Shown: piece after piece, positions 35,907-46,838 of the stretch
How the letters are laid out: every line of letters begins with the position of its first letter
How positions within the stretch are numbered: position 1 is the stretch's first letter
Source of the DNA: Congeria kusceri
Lineage: Eukaryota > Mollusca > Bivalvia > Myida > Dreissenidae
NCBI GenBank assembly: GCA_027627225.1
Contig: CM051029.1
Coordinates: 27,366,548-27,430,547 of the forward strand
DNA length: 64,000 bases
Reading direction: 5' to 3'
The notes under the pieces: model-generated
Databases searched by the model: none
The model's input: the letters and a program-made list of their open reading frames with translations, nothing else
Told to the model about the DNA's origin: nothing
Program-made: the position numbers and the translations under genes

Positions 35907-36640
35907 GGACCATTCGCCCCGAAACATGTTTCGCCCTGAGACTTTTCGCGCTGGGACGTTTCGCCCTAATTATTGGGAATAGACATACAATGGGGCCAGT
36001 ATGTACATCATGTCGCACCAGGATGTTTGTACAATACTGTGCCCCAACACCTATTTGAGGGGTGTAAGTGTGTTATGTGTCACTTGTCAAACTGTGAGTC
36101 GCCCCTCTTCGTGTTTTTGCAACATCTGTTAAAACTAATCGAGCAGATAATTGAGAGATATGTGTTAATTACGAGACAGCATTCATGTTGTTTTTTTACC
36201 GTATTTTGCAAAAAGAATAACTTAACATAATAGGCCGGTGTTATCATATTCCTGTACTTCAAATATTCAAATGAACATTAATAAATAAGGAAGCCTGATA
36301 TTGTTTTCCTGTTTTGTGTGTGTTTTTTTTCAAAAAATGTTGCATGTATTATAATATTTTGTTTTGTTAAATGTGCTGATATAGGTAAATGAATAAATGT
36401 CTGCTTTTCGTCCTCATCTTTCAATACATTACCGTGTATATGAAAGAGTTTTTACTGGATACTGGTTATTAAACTAAGTGAATTTGGCATGTAATTATTC
36501 CACGTTTAGTTTAATTCAATTCACATTATTGCAAATTGTGATACCCGACCACTGCAGTATTCGGGGCGAAATGTCTAAGGGCGAAACCTATTTCGGTGCG
36601 CACTGTCCATGGGCGAAACGTGTTTTGGGGCAAATGGTCC
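35907..36640. mobile_element. TIR element with GGGCGAAA-repeat ends
   Basis: The left end reads GGACCATTCGCCCCGAAACA, TGTTTCGCCCTGAGAC, then GACGTTTCGCCCTAA. The right end reads GGGGCGAAATGTCTAAGGGC, CCATGGGCGAAACGTGTTTTGGGG, then CAAATGGTCC. Each end holds several copies of GGGCGAAA in inverted orientation to the other. About 560 bp of AT-rich centre has no transposase. Confidence 0.75.
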
Positions 36641-36649
36641 CGGATTCTT

Positions 36650-36720
36650 GGGCTAGCTCTTTAGAGAAGCAGTATGTGTGTATCTCTCAAGCCACAGCCC
36701 CGGGTTGATTCCCAGCAGAT
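36650..36720 (+). mobile_element. tRNA-like SINE fragment
   Basis: GGGCTAGCTCTTTAGAGAAGC is followed about 35 bp on by CCCCGGGTTGATTCCCAGC, resembling pol III A and B boxes. It directly adjoins the TIR element to its left. There is no clear tail. Confidence 0.5.
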
Positions 36721-36779
36721 ATAAGAATGCTTGACCAAATTCATAATTTAGACGATTGCAATGGTTTCAGAAGAAAACG

Positions 36780-37160
36780 AAGTTAAACAGGAGAGGAGAA
36801 CAGTGATTGGAAAGTTAAACAGGAGAGGAGAACAGTGATTGGAAAATTAAACAGGAGAGGAGAACAGTGATTGGAAAGTTAAACAGGAGAGGAGAACAGT
36901 GATTGGAAAATTAAACAGGAGAGGAGAAGAGTGATTGGAAAGTTAAACCGGAGAGGAGGACAGTGATCGGAAAATTAAACAGGAGAGGAGAACAGTGATT
37001 GGAAAGTTAAACAGGAGAGGAGAACAGTGATTGGAAAATTAAACAGGAGAGGAGAACAGTGATTGGAAAGTTAAACAGTAGAGGAGAACAGTGATTGGAA
37101 AGTTAAACAGGAGAGGAGAACAGTGATTGGAAAATTAAACAGTCGAGGAGAACAGTGATT
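36780..37160. repeat. 32-bp tandem array, 12 units
   Basis: The unit is GTTAAACAGGAGAGGAGAAC plus AGTGATTGGAAA, period 32 (GTTAAAC at 36782 and 36814). Units alternate between GGAAAG and GGAAAA junctions over part of the array, suggesting a 64-bp dimer. Confidence 0.95.
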
Positions 37161-37184
37161 GGCTACATAATATACGTCTTGCTG

Positions 37185-37262
37185 TACGGCTAGCTCTTTA
37201 CTACTTAAGCAACACCATTAGAATGCGAACCTCTAATGATGAAGACCCAGGTTCAATCCCCC
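37185..37262 (+). mobile_element. tRNA-like SINE head
   Basis: GGCTAGCTCTTTACTACTTA, then AGACCCAGGTTCAATCCCC, at tRNA-like spacing. The anticodon arm is poorly formed. The 32-bp array lies between this and the similar head at 36650. Confidence 0.5.
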
Positions 37263-38039
37263 CCCCAGATGCTCTGGGTTGTTTTTTTGTGTCAATGTGA
37301 AACGAAAGTGTGCCAACCACTGCACTAATCTAACAACCACATCTTAGTGTTTATCCAATCATGTCATAATAACAGGCAAATAAAACAAACAATGCACTGT
37401 TAATAAAATGCTAAATCACACACAAAACAAGAACAGACCTGACGAGCTGTCAACTGTTTTTCCACATAACGCGTTTGATTGAACTACAATAGTTAGACAA
37501 TATATATGGTTTATTAGGAATACAATTAGACATGAATTACTGGATTGAGTAAGTCAATTTGGATAAGGTAATAAAGGGAAAATTGTAATTCATTGGCGCC
37601 CTTCGTTACAACTGCTCTTGTCACCAACGAAGAAATTCAAAGATAACCGCATGGAATCCAGACAGGTCAAAACGGTCTAATGACATAACGTTAACAACGG
37701 TCTGAGTCTCTTTCTTGTTAGATTGCTGCGGTAGTAGAGATGTGTAGAACAATACCGGCTTTCAACACACATTGCATGAATTACACGTAGCTGTGTTGTT
37801 GTTTTTTAACAAATTAAAATAATTTGAAGTATTTTGGTTGAGAACCGTCTAAGTAAAATTTCTGATTGTATTCCAACCAGTGCCACTGGCTGCCTTTTTT
37901 TTCATGAGCGGAACAATTTATACACCACAGGAAAATGTCTGTGAATAATTTCGAAATCCAATCAGTGGTTTCTGAAAGTTTTCAATATAGCCATATAAGG
38001 GAAAATGGCCCCTCCCCCTGGTGGCCATGTTTTTCAACG
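37263..38039. other. Intergenic, no gene seen
   Basis: No coding segment is recognised. A non-coding first exon for the PR48/70-like transcript could lie in this stretch or further right. Confidence 0.4.
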
Positions 38040-38340
38040 GAGCAGAACCATCTGAGTAACTTTGCTAGAGGACTACCCAAGGAACATTTCTGTGAAATTA
38101 TTTGAAAATATTCCCAGGGGTTTAAGAGATGTCGTTTAAATATTTATATATTTATAGCTTTGACGGCATTCTTGTGCAGCGAACCGGAACCATTTGAGCA
38201 ACTTTGACAGAGGACCAACCAAGGAATATTTCTGTGAAGTTTTGAACAGCAATGATGGCCTAACAGTTTCACAGGATATATCGTTTAAATAAAAAGTTTG
38301 CTCACGCGCGCACAACGGACGAACCGCCATGGCTTTTGGT
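38040..38340. repeat. Two diverged units of about 140 bp
   Basis: GAACCAT(C/T)TGAG(T/C)AACTTTG, ACCAAGGAA(C/T)ATTTCTGTGAA and GTTTAAAT occur in the same order at 38043 and 38186. GGACGAACCGCCATGG follows. This is probably a fragment of another tandem-core element. Confidence 0.65.
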
Positions 38341-38460
38341 CAGTGGAGCTAAAATGACAGATTCCTAACTTTCAACGTCCTTTCAACGATTTGAAGGATT
38401 ATTTGAAATTAAACCAGTCGATTATTTATATCCGTCCATGACCACACTTTTGTTATATTT

Positions 38461-39050
38461 ATGCCCCCCCCCCCCCTTCGAAGAAGTGGGGGTTTATTGC
38501 TTTGCACCTGTCCGTCGGTTTGTCGGTCCGATAGTCGGTCGGTCTGTCCGTAGACCATTTCGTTTCCGCACGATATCTAGAGAACGCTTTGACCTACGAT
38601 CATTTAAGTTGGTATGCTGGTTACTTGGGAGGATAGGAAGACGCCCATTGAGTTTGAGGTCAACAGGTCAAAGTCAAGGTCACAGGGGCTTGTAACATGA
38701 AATCTAGAGAACGATTTGACCTACGCTCATTTAAGTTGGTATGCTGGTTACTTGGGAGGAAAGAAAGACGCCTATCAATTTTCAGGTTAACAGGTCAAAG
38801 GTCAAGGCGACAGAGGCTTGTAACATGAAAACTGTTTCCTCTGTAGACCATTTCGTTTCCGCATGATATGTAGAATACGCTTTGACCTACGATCATCCAA
38901 GTTGGTATGCTGGTTACTCGGGAGGAAAGGAAGACGCCTATCAAGTTTGAGGTCAACAGGTCAAAGGTCAAGGTCACAAGGGCTTGTAACATGAAAACTG
39001 TTTTTTTCGTAGACCATTTTGTTTCCGCAGGATATCTAGAGATGTTTTGG
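38461..39050 (-). mobile_element. Tandem-core element with C-rich hairpin end
   Basis: The left end is a C-rich hairpin (CCCCCC..TTCGAAGAAGTGGGGG), followed by GTCCGTCGGTTTGTCGGTCC. Then come three units of near 180 bp: TAGACCATTTCGTTTCCGCA, TTTGACCTACGATCAT, GTTGGTATGCTGGTTAC, GTCAAGGTCAC. Orientation is called with the hairpin as the 3' end, by analogy with the other families. The far end appears truncated. Confidence 0.75.
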
Positions 39051-39468
39051 CCTATTTGATGTTTAAATCAAACAGAAAACAGGTATCCTTATATAATAGA
39101 CTGTAAAAATATATCCATAATTATACTCTATCTTTCTTTCAGCTTTATATTTACTTTCTAAAGCATCAACTTAATTTCCTCTCCATGTGTTTATGTGCAC
39201 ATACAATATTTAAAAAATCTCTTAACAATTGCACATATTGACGACTTGTTTATATGTAGTTAGTATACGTCCCGTAAAATATATATGCAACGGAGAAAAA
39301 AGTAGCGTAACATGTAGCGTACAATTAACAAATAAAGTATCAAAAACAAACAAAAACGAAACTGCCGTAATTATCATTAGAATATATATAGTACATTAGA
39401 CATACATATCGGCAGTGCTCATTAAATATATACTATTTCACAGTGCAAGTTTTATTCCGTCCGTTTTA

Positions 39469-40699
39469 TATGCTTCCCGAAAAATTTCGGGAGCACATAT
39501 AGTCGCCGCTTTGTCCGTCCGTCCTTCCGTCCGTCCTTCCGTTTCACTTTCTTGTCCGGGCTGTGTCTCAGCAACTACTGGCTGGAATTCAACGAAACTT
39601 TATGGGAAGCTTCGTTACCAAGAGGAGGTGTGCATATTACCAAGACGTTCCGCTTCAATTATTTTTCTCAGAGTTATTGGCTTGGAAGATTTCTGAAATT
39701 AGTATATAGTGCACAATTCTTGACTTGCTTGTCCTGGCTAATTCTCAGGAACTACTGACTGGAATTCAATGAAACTTTATGAGAAGCTTCATTACAAAGA
39801 GGAGGTGTGCATACAACCAGAACGTTCCGCTTAAAGGATTTTTCATACAGTAATGGGAATTTGGAAATTTCTGAAATTAGTATATAGTGCATTAATTTTT
39901 GTCCGGGCTATTTCTCAGCAACAAATGGCCAGATTTCAATAAAATTGTCTGGGAAACTTAATTGCCAAGAGGAGTTGTGCATATTAGCAGGATGTTCCGC
40001 TTCGATGATTTTTCTTGGAGTTGTGGGACTTTGAATTTTTTTGAAATTAGTATATAGTGCATAAATTTTTGTCAGGGCTGTTCCTAAGCGACTACTGGCC
40101 AGATTTCAATGTAACTTTAAGAGAAGCTTTATTACCCAAAGGTGTTGAGCATATTACCTGGATGTTCCATTTCAATGATGTTTTCTCCAAAGTAATGGGA
40201 CATAGAAGATTTCTCAACTTAGTTCATAGTGCATTCTTGCCTGGGCTGTTTATCAGCAACTACTGGCCATATGTCAATACAACTTTATGGGAAGCTTCAT
40301 TTCAATGAAGAGGTATGCGTATTACCAGGACGTTCCGCTTCAAAGATTTTTCTCAGAGGTATGGGACTTTGAATATTTCAATTGTGTCATGTCTATTTAT
40401 CTGGAACTCCTGTATGGAGTTCAATGGTACTGGATGGAAAGTTAAATAACTAGGATCAAATAAACATATTACAGTAATGTACCATCACTTTGATTTGTTT
40501 TATAGTTGTGGACCTTATATATATTTTTATGGTCATATGGTATTTTTATGGCATGTACACATACAGTTTTGGTGTCCGATTTGGTCCCGCAGTTCTAGTG
40601 ATTTTTAGTCTTCTCGATATCTCTGTCCTTCTCATTGCTTTTATATTACTTGACAAAGTGCATTGGGGAGCATCCATCAGTTTTACTGATATCCTTGTT
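39469..40699 (-). mobile_element. AACAAGG element, inverted second copy
   Basis: Read on the minus strand it begins AACAAGGATATCAGTAAAAC followed by TGATGGATGCTC, as at 32554. It carries about five diverged units of the 173-bp monomer. It ends at the hairpin TATGCTTCCCGAAA..TTTCGGGAGCA (39469-39495) beside GCCGCTTTGTCCGTCCGTCC. A hydrophobic 70-codon plus-strand frame (40490-40702) lies entirely within it and is incidental. Confidence 0.82.
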
Positions 40700-41739
40700 T
40701 AAATAAAATACCGATATATAAACATAGTGCTATAATTAGCGACGCTGTCTTTGTTTTTTTTTTCTGCACCACGAATCGATATAAAGCATATGCACATACA
40801 AATTCAGCGCTGCTAAATCTGCTTTAACCGGAAAACAGCAGTCTAAACTCGAGGTCAAATTCATATCGTTCATTTCCCCAAGAGCAAATGCAATTTCCGA
40901 TTGTCAAATCTACTCACTGGACACCTTTAACTACGAAAACTTCTTTTATCTATGACGGAATTCACGTAATGTCGGAATAGCTCCTTTCCTGATGTACTTT
41001 ACTGGCATAATTTATCGTCTTCCGATCTTAACACATGTCTCTGTATCCAATGTAATTTAATTTAATGTTTGTACAAAAAATCCCATAGGTAACTTCATGT
41101 TTGTTTAAAACATTCAATTAAAAAAATCGGGTCATATCTACGTCACCATAGTCTAGAAGAGATAGCGCTCCGACCAGTCAGCGTAGCTGTTTTGAACTTT
41201 TTTTTGTCATAAGTTAAATTATGCCATTCGATTGTCAGGAATCATGTTGCTTTTGTATGAGCAGTAGCTACATTGCATTATCTCATGTGCATGGTGACCT
41301 TGGAAATACTCCACAAAAATAGTATAATTAATACCTATGCTATGTGTTGACTGCCAGATGAAAAAGAAAATCAATATTTAAATGATTTTAATGATTTTTC
41401 TCAATGAGCCTACCTCGCAACAGTAGTATATTAGTTGGTGTTACTTAGGTCAGTGGTACACGTACCGTGCCTTCTACAAACGAGCGGTCAATATCCAGGC
41501 GAACATAACATCACGGCTCATGGCATGGCTCGGGTATATTTAAACGCATATATACTCGTAACAGTGATTAACTATGGCAAGTGGGTATTTTCCTGGTGTG
41601 TCCTTTATATAGGACGCACTCTTAGATAACGCTGATATTTAACGTATGATGTGCATCGAAGTCATTTAGTTAAATAATTACTCTTGTCAAAGACGTGCGT
41701 TTGTGTTTAAGTAAGTACCATGAAATTATATTCTTTGTG
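40700..41739. other. Upstream of the SLC16-like locus, no gene seen
   Basis: No coding segment is recognised. The former promoter or 5' UTR of the transporter locus would be expected here, but no clear core element stands out. Confidence 0.45.
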
Positions 41740-41863
41740 ATGAAAAGGGAAAATGGAAGCACAGATCAAGGCAATGATTCCGAAAGAAACGATAGTTTGG
41801 AGCATGTAGACAACCATAACGGACTACCGGTTGACAGAGGCTGGTCATGGGCGATTCTGCTAG
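41740..41863 (+). pseudogene. SLC16-like segment 1: N terminus and start of TM1
   Basis: ATG at 41740 opens a Ser/Asn/Asp-rich cytoplasmic tail, then GLPVDRGWSWAILL, where MCTs have (D/E)GGWGWVV. The donor CTAG|GTAACG at 41864 leaves phase 1. No damage is seen in this segment. Another in-frame GTG lies upstream at 41695, but ATG is preferred. Confidence 0.75.
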
Positions 41864-42740
41864 GTAACGTCATGAAGGTCTTTTTATTTACCGTTTATAG
41901 CAGGGGTCGAATATAGGCGTCGTTCCTCGGCAAAATTTCTGTTAAATAATGCACTTTCCTCAAAATAAAAGTTTACACATCTATATGTGATAATTTTTCA
42001 CAAACCCCATGAGTCCCATCTCCAAACTCTGGAAACAACAGCCATATGTAATGTTTGCTTTCAGTGCTCAAAGGCTGTTAAATAAATTAAATAAATTCAT
42101 CGACAATCGCTATAATTACCATAGTTTTTTTAACAAATAAATCAATTATCTGCATCACAATAAAAAAGGAACCAATCGGGAAAAATGTTAAAAATTTCAT
42201 TTCTATCCATAAATGTTGCGCTTAACCCACCCTCACGAAACGGCTGCAGGCATTATGACGACACTTACATAGTTGTCACTTTTTGTCAATACGTACAAAA
42301 AGAAATGTTAAATCTTTCACTTCTTTAACGGTACATTATTATTTGTTGGCTGTACATCTACTAAAATATACCAATTATTTTTTACATAAACAATGGAAAA
42401 GATTATGAACTTTTAGCAGCCAAAGAAACTTAGATCTATTTAACATTTCGTCGTCTTTTACTCACACGCATGTGGCCAATTATCTACACAACACGTACAG
42501 TGCACAACACAAAATACACGAAACAAACATAAGATAATGATACAAAAAACTGGGTCCAATGCCTTCGAACAATCAGGAAATGACACATATCGAGGGTTAA
42601 ACTGGTTTAAAGGCTCACCAAACCAAACACTGTGCCAAAGAATTTTAATCAATATCAAGGCAAGTACATATGTATAACATTTATGACAGTGTATACATGT
42701 TAAAATAAATGTAAAAAAAAAGAACGAACTCCAAATTACC

Positions 42741-42771
42741 CGCGTTTCGACTTTAATAAGTCTTCATCAGG
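42741..42771 (-). ncRNA. Hammerhead-ribozyme-core-like motif
   Basis: On the minus strand CTGATGA is followed by A, then GACTT, ATTA, AAGTC, and GAAA with ACGCGGG. CTGATGA and GAAA are the two invariant hammerhead core strands, and GACTT/AAGTC pair as stem II. An extra A lies between CTGATGA and stem II. I cannot find convincing stem I and stem III partners with a cleavage triplet. It may be a degenerate copy from a retroelement (Penelope-like elements are known to carry hammerheads). It lies in the first intron of the SLC16-like pseudogene. Confidence 0.35.
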
Positions 42772-42878
42772 TATGATTAAACTGCATGCATGCATGACGA
42801 GCAACACAACAGAATACAACATTCAAAATTCATTATACTTTAGTTAATTGACATATATGTGATCTGTTGTTTTTGCAG

Positions 42879-43028
42879 CTTCCTGGTCTATCATGGTGAT
42901 CATACTCGGTACCTACCGGTCATATGGCATCTTCTTCATGGCCATACAGCAGAGGTTTCAGTCCGAGGCCTCCGTCACCGCCCTCATTGGCAGCGTGTGC
43001 AACGCTTCTTCATCCGATATATACATAA
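42879..43028 (+). pseudogene. SLC16-like segment 2: TM1-TM2
   Basis: The acceptor TTTTTGCAG at 42878 joins phase 1 to give LL-A-SWSIMVIILGTYRSYGIFF, continuing MAIQQRFQSE and TALIGSVCNASSSD. This is the MCT pattern of TM1, the G.(F/I)FF..F motif and TM2. The 3' edge is uncertain: a GTTTGT donor at 43029 keeps phase 1. Confidence 0.7.
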
Positions 43029-43039
43029 GTTTGTATTAT

Positions 43040-43460
43040 ATAAATATCGCCAGCAAGCAAGTCCATATGGGCCCGATATAGGCTACACCTGGGCACATAT
43101 ACCATATGGGCTCCATGCGGGACCCATATACATTGTCTTGCATATATCAGGCCCATGTGGGTCCCCTGCAAGTAAGCCAATATCGGTCCCCTGCAAGCAA
43201 GCCCATATGGGTCCCTAGCAAGCACTGAAGAGCAAGCCCATATGTATCCGATATTGACCATACCTGGGCAAATAATCCATATGGGCACCTTGTGAGATCG
43301 ATATAAATTGTCTTGCCCTTATCATGCCTATATGGGTCCCCATATAGGTTCACAGGCAGCTACCCGTATGGGTTCAAAGGAGGCAAGCCTTTATGGGTCG
43401 CAGCAAAGAGCCCATATGGATCGATTTACGCTATACCTGGGCAAAATACATCGTATAGGT
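43040..43460. repeat. Degenerate CATATGG minisatellite
   Basis: About eleven copies of CCCATATGGG or close variants, many with GCAAGC(C) before and TCCC(C/T) after, spaced 20-45 bp. The core is palindromic, so both strands stay open in several frames. It is immediately downstream of pseudogene segment 2, inside the intron. Confidence 0.75.
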
Positions 43461-43904
43461 ACAGTACCGGTTCATTGAATAATATAAAAATAAAGGTCCT
43501 GCAATATGTTGCTGATCGGTCATAACACTAATGGCATGTGTTATGTCTCTTGCAACATCACCCGTAAAATAACCCTCGTATATAGTATACATACGTTTAA
43601 AATACCGATAAGCATCATATAATATGCAGACATGTGGTGTCTGTTTTCCTGTATTTATATAAAGCTATTATATTACTGATGTATGTGTACTGGATTCAGA
43701 ATTGTGCATCACTTGCTTCGTGCCAGATAATTAAAGGACACCTGAAAAATCATAGTATATAATTATTGATTTACGAAGAAATTAAAACAAAAAGGTTTCG
43801 ACTGTCAATATACATACCGTATTTTAAACCATTTAGCAGACTCATTAAACTATGTAACACATGTATACTTATGTCAATATATGTGTGTATTTGTGTATAT
43901 TCAC

Positions 43905-44056
43905 TTAAGGTATATTGGTTTTCACAATCGGGATGCAGTATTTGAGCAACAGACAGCTGGTAACCATTGGCGGAGTTCTGATGACCATCACATACATTCT
44001 CACGGCTCTATCGCCATCGGTGGAGTTTGCCATTGCCTGTCTCGGATTTGTCGCAG
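43905..44056 (+). pseudogene. SLC16-like segment 3: TM3
   Basis: Translation gives YLSNRQLVTIGGVLMTI then TYILTALSPSVEFAIACLGF, ending VAG, aligning with MCT NR(F/Y)G.R.V...GG and TM3. The acceptor is probably TTCACTTAAG near 43909, so the start is approximate. The 3' boundary reads GCAG|GCGAGT: a GC donor where the consensus would be GTGAGT. Phase 1. Confidence 0.7.
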
Positions 44057-44733
44057 GCGAGTCAAACCCCGTGTAGGGTTAAAAATGATTTACTGAAGAA
44101 TATATCTGATTTGGCACTATTTTCATTTTCCCTTTCTAACTGTTTATCCTATACTCTGTTATTTAGTTGGCATATTTGATAGGAACATGTAGTTATGCCA
44201 TAAGTGTCACAAAATGAATCAAAAAATGTTTTTGTATCAGATTGTTTAAAAGAATCATGTTTTTTTCAGTTTACTTTTTTCATTTGCTCAGTCGTCGAAA
44301 TAGCTCGTCTTTACAGTATATAATGTCAAACGAGTAATATTGGTACTGATTATTTGTTATAGTAATTTAATATATTTGAACTAAAAGAATTGATCAATTG
44401 TTTGAAGATTACATGATAATCTTACACATGGCTATACGATTTGGCATTGTTTTGGTAACATTTTGAGGCATGTAAAGAAAGACTGTAAATGAGTAAAATC
44501 GGTTTGCATATGTATGAATCTTAAAAAATTCAAAACATAGCACCATATATTTTATATCTTAGATCATCGTCATGCAATACAATAAGAAGTCATAATATTT
44601 GATGTAAAAATCAACATAAAGAGATTTCAAAACAGTCACACCAGACCTAATTATATAAGAAGTGTGAAAGCTCGTGTATATACCAATACAAAATAAATTA
44701 CAGAATTTGCCTAAAAGAATGTTTCCGTTTCAG

Positions 44734-45970
44734 GTATCGGCCAATGCTTCATAATGGCACCAACAGCCTCATTGTTAGGTCCTTATTTCGAGAAATACCG
44801 CAGCCTGGCAAACGCTATAACTGTATCCGGTAGGGGTTTCGGCTCTGTGTAGTTTTCCGTCATTATCCGACTACTACTCAACAAGTACGGCTTCACCGGG
44901 ACAATGTTAATCATCGGAGGGGTGAATCTTAACATCTTAGTTGCTGCCGCCCTAATGCGACCGCCTTCGTTTTTCATTAATGTTACTGCAAGTTGTAATG
45001 AAATTGCTTTTATATCAAACCAAAATTTGAGTGAACAAAAACCCATACCAAATACACGTATATGTAACATGGTGGACATAGATATGGCTTCATCTTCATC
45101 CATTGCCGGGATAGGTATCAGTAATCGTGTAGAAAGAAAATCCAGTCAAAGACAGTCTGTTCTAGGTATACACTTCAGAGAGCCGGAATCGCCTCTTCTC
45201 GGGTACAGATCGTCGCCATTTAATGTGCGCGCGGTTCAAGCACGAGGAATCCGTAACAGGACTGTGTCTGAAAGCAGCAAACTGAGCTTCGTGTAGAAAA
45301 TAGGAAGTTAGCGTTCGATTTTACAAACTTCCAATTACGGACTGTACACCAGCACTGAATTATCGGTTTCGTCTATGCTGGACCTTAGAAGCAATTATAT
45401 AGTCGAAGAGGAGTCGATGAAAACGAAGGAAGCCACCGTAGATGGTACAAATAAGGTGGCCAACAAAACGAGTAAATGTTGTGCATGCTGTCCGCGGTTT
45501 GGTGCACTGAGATGCGACATTATGAAAAGAATTCCCTTTCTACTCTTTTCTACCATGTGCATGCGGCATCATGGTCATGTCCAGCATACAGATTTTGCTT
45601 CCTCCTCACGCACTGGACTCCGGTTTGAGCGCGAACGAATGCGATTTTCTCATCACTATCATCAGTTTCATTGACATATGCTCCGTGCTTGGTTGGGGGT
45701 ATTTCGCGGACAAACAGATCATCAGAAGATATAAAATCATTTCAATGGCAGCGCTTGCTGTTGCAACAACGACATTCTGTATGCCTGTAATCTCTATGAA
45801 GCCAGGGTTCATAGCCTATAGCGTGGTGTACGGGATATTTGCAAGGGTATACTCCAGTCTATAGCCTGTCTTGCTGGTGGACATACTAGGTGTGGAGAAC
45901 CTCGGACGATGAATTGGTGTGGTGGCACTGGTTACCACCGTGTTTCAGGCATGCCTGCAACCATTCATAG
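44734..45970 (+). pseudogene. SLC16-like segment 4: TM4 to TM11 with stops and frameshift
   Basis: The acceptor CCGTTTCAG is in phase 1. It reads GIGQCFIMAPTASLLGPYF then EKYRSLANAI, the MCT TM4 and (R)PLA(N)G region. TAG at 44850 falls in the S.GS(L/V).(F)P segment. GFTGTMLIIGGVNLN and AALMRPP are MCT TM6 and its end. TAG at 45294 and 45309 interrupt the central loop. TM7 starts FLLFSTMC, then the frame shifts by one near 45560-45566. LLPPHALD..GLSANECDFL, then IDICSVLGWGYFAD, follow as expected. TAG 45862 and TGA 45910 cut the V(Y)..L.PVLLVD.LG(L/V)ENLG region. The donor is ATAG|GTAAAA. Confidence 0.8.
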
Positions 45971-46668
45971 GTAAAACGTCAAACGCAGCGAACGACCGAT
46001 AAAACGGTGTGGGCTGTGAAATATCGTAGATAACGGTAAAACGCCGTAGTTAACAGTAAAATGTTATAGACAACGAAAACAAGTAGCTATACATCGCAGT
46101 GTACCATGTCGTTGTTAAGGGTGAAACGTAATAGTTAACGATTATATTGTTTTCACTGCTTTAATTAAATGATTTTCATTCATTACGGCTAACTTCACAA
46201 TGAGTGTATAATTAACATAATTAGTCTAATATTTTCCGGTAGGAAACGTATAAACAGTTTATATCCAAACGTCCGTGACGCAGTATATAATAAACCATTT
46301 CTGAAACCTTTACACATTGATATGATTATGGATCCTCAAATTAGGAATTCTTAGTCACATGAGCACAGTTACAGTGGCCATATTATAACACAACAGTTAA
46401 CTAGTTGACTCAAAACTAGTTCCATAACAAAGCTTAACATTTATTTGGCTGTTGTAAAATATTGCGTTTACACACGTAAAAGCGGAATGCTTTATATTAC
46501 AACTGTTTGTGCTTATTTGTTTTTATATCAGTTTTACATATGTGTCGTGTTACAACATAAGTAGGATTGTAAAATCTGTAATGAATTATTGCTGATGAGC
46601 CTGTCGAGCTTTCACTTGAATACTTAACATACCTGTTGCCGTATTTAAAATAAAAACCTCTGTTGTAG
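45971..46668. other. Last intron of the SLC16-like pseudogene
   Basis: It contains short recurring phrases (CGTAG(A/T)TAACGGTAAAAC, AACAGTAAAATG, GTTAACG) at 46020-46140. Nothing else is seen. Confidence 0.5.
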
Positions 46669-46838
46669 GTTTTCTGAGGGACTCCACTCAATCGTTTGTA
46701 CCTGGAATGTTGGTGACTGCATCTGTTGCCACTGCCGGGGCCCTCGGGCTTTGGACCACGCCCCTCGGGGAAAAGTGTGAACGAAACAGAGCCTTAAAAG
46801 AAACCGGTGGGGCTGCAGATAATGAGCCGACACATTAA
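46669..46838 (+). pseudogene. SLC16-like segment 5: TM12 and C-terminal tail
   Basis: The acceptor CTGTTGTAG joins phase 1 to give I-G-FLRDSTQSFVPGMLVTA, then SVATAGALGLW, a short polar tail ending DNEPTH, and TAA at 46836-46838. The order GPP.(A/I)G(W/F)L.D.T.(S/D) and TM12 is the MCT C-terminal pattern. No damage is seen in this segment. Confidence 0.75.

Larger units (their letters stand above)
41740..46838 (+). pseudogene. Monocarboxylate-transporter-like (SLC16/MCT family) pseudogene, introns retained
   Basis: MCTs are 12-helix proton-coupled or facilitative carriers of monocarboxylates and related solutes at the plasma membrane. Five coding segments fit the family in order: DRGWSW in place of the TM1 signature (D/E)GGWGW; TM1-2 with YGIFF..QQRF; TM3 with a GGVLMT stretch; a long exon covering TM4-6, the central loop and TM7-11; and a last exon with TM12 and a short tail. 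Introns are in phase 1 at four junctions, so this is a duplicated gene and not a retrocopy. Damage: in-frame TAG at 44850, 45294 and 45309; a frameshift near 45560-45566; TAG at 45862; TGA at 45910; and a GC in place of GT at the donor at 44057. The stops fall inside conserved family stretches, so intron retention does not explain them. A functional product would need unusual splicing or many sequence errors. Confidence 0.85.

Noticed and set aside
36780..37160. Regular 32-bp repeats resembling a CRISPR array
   Set aside because: Units are contiguous without distinct spacers, and the setting is animal nuclear DNA.
40490..40702. Hydrophobic 70-residue frame resembling membrane segments
   Set aside because: It lies wholly inside an inverted AACAAGG mobile element. 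The related copy at 32554-34437 does not keep the frame.
43060..43420. Cluster of CCATATGG words as serum-response (CArG) sites
   Set aside because: CArG needs CC, six A/T, GG; these have only four A/T between CC and GG.
41740..46838. Intact monocarboxylate transporter gene
   Set aside because: Five in-frame stops and a frameshift fall in conserved stretches of the long fourth segment. Alternative exon edges do not avoid them.
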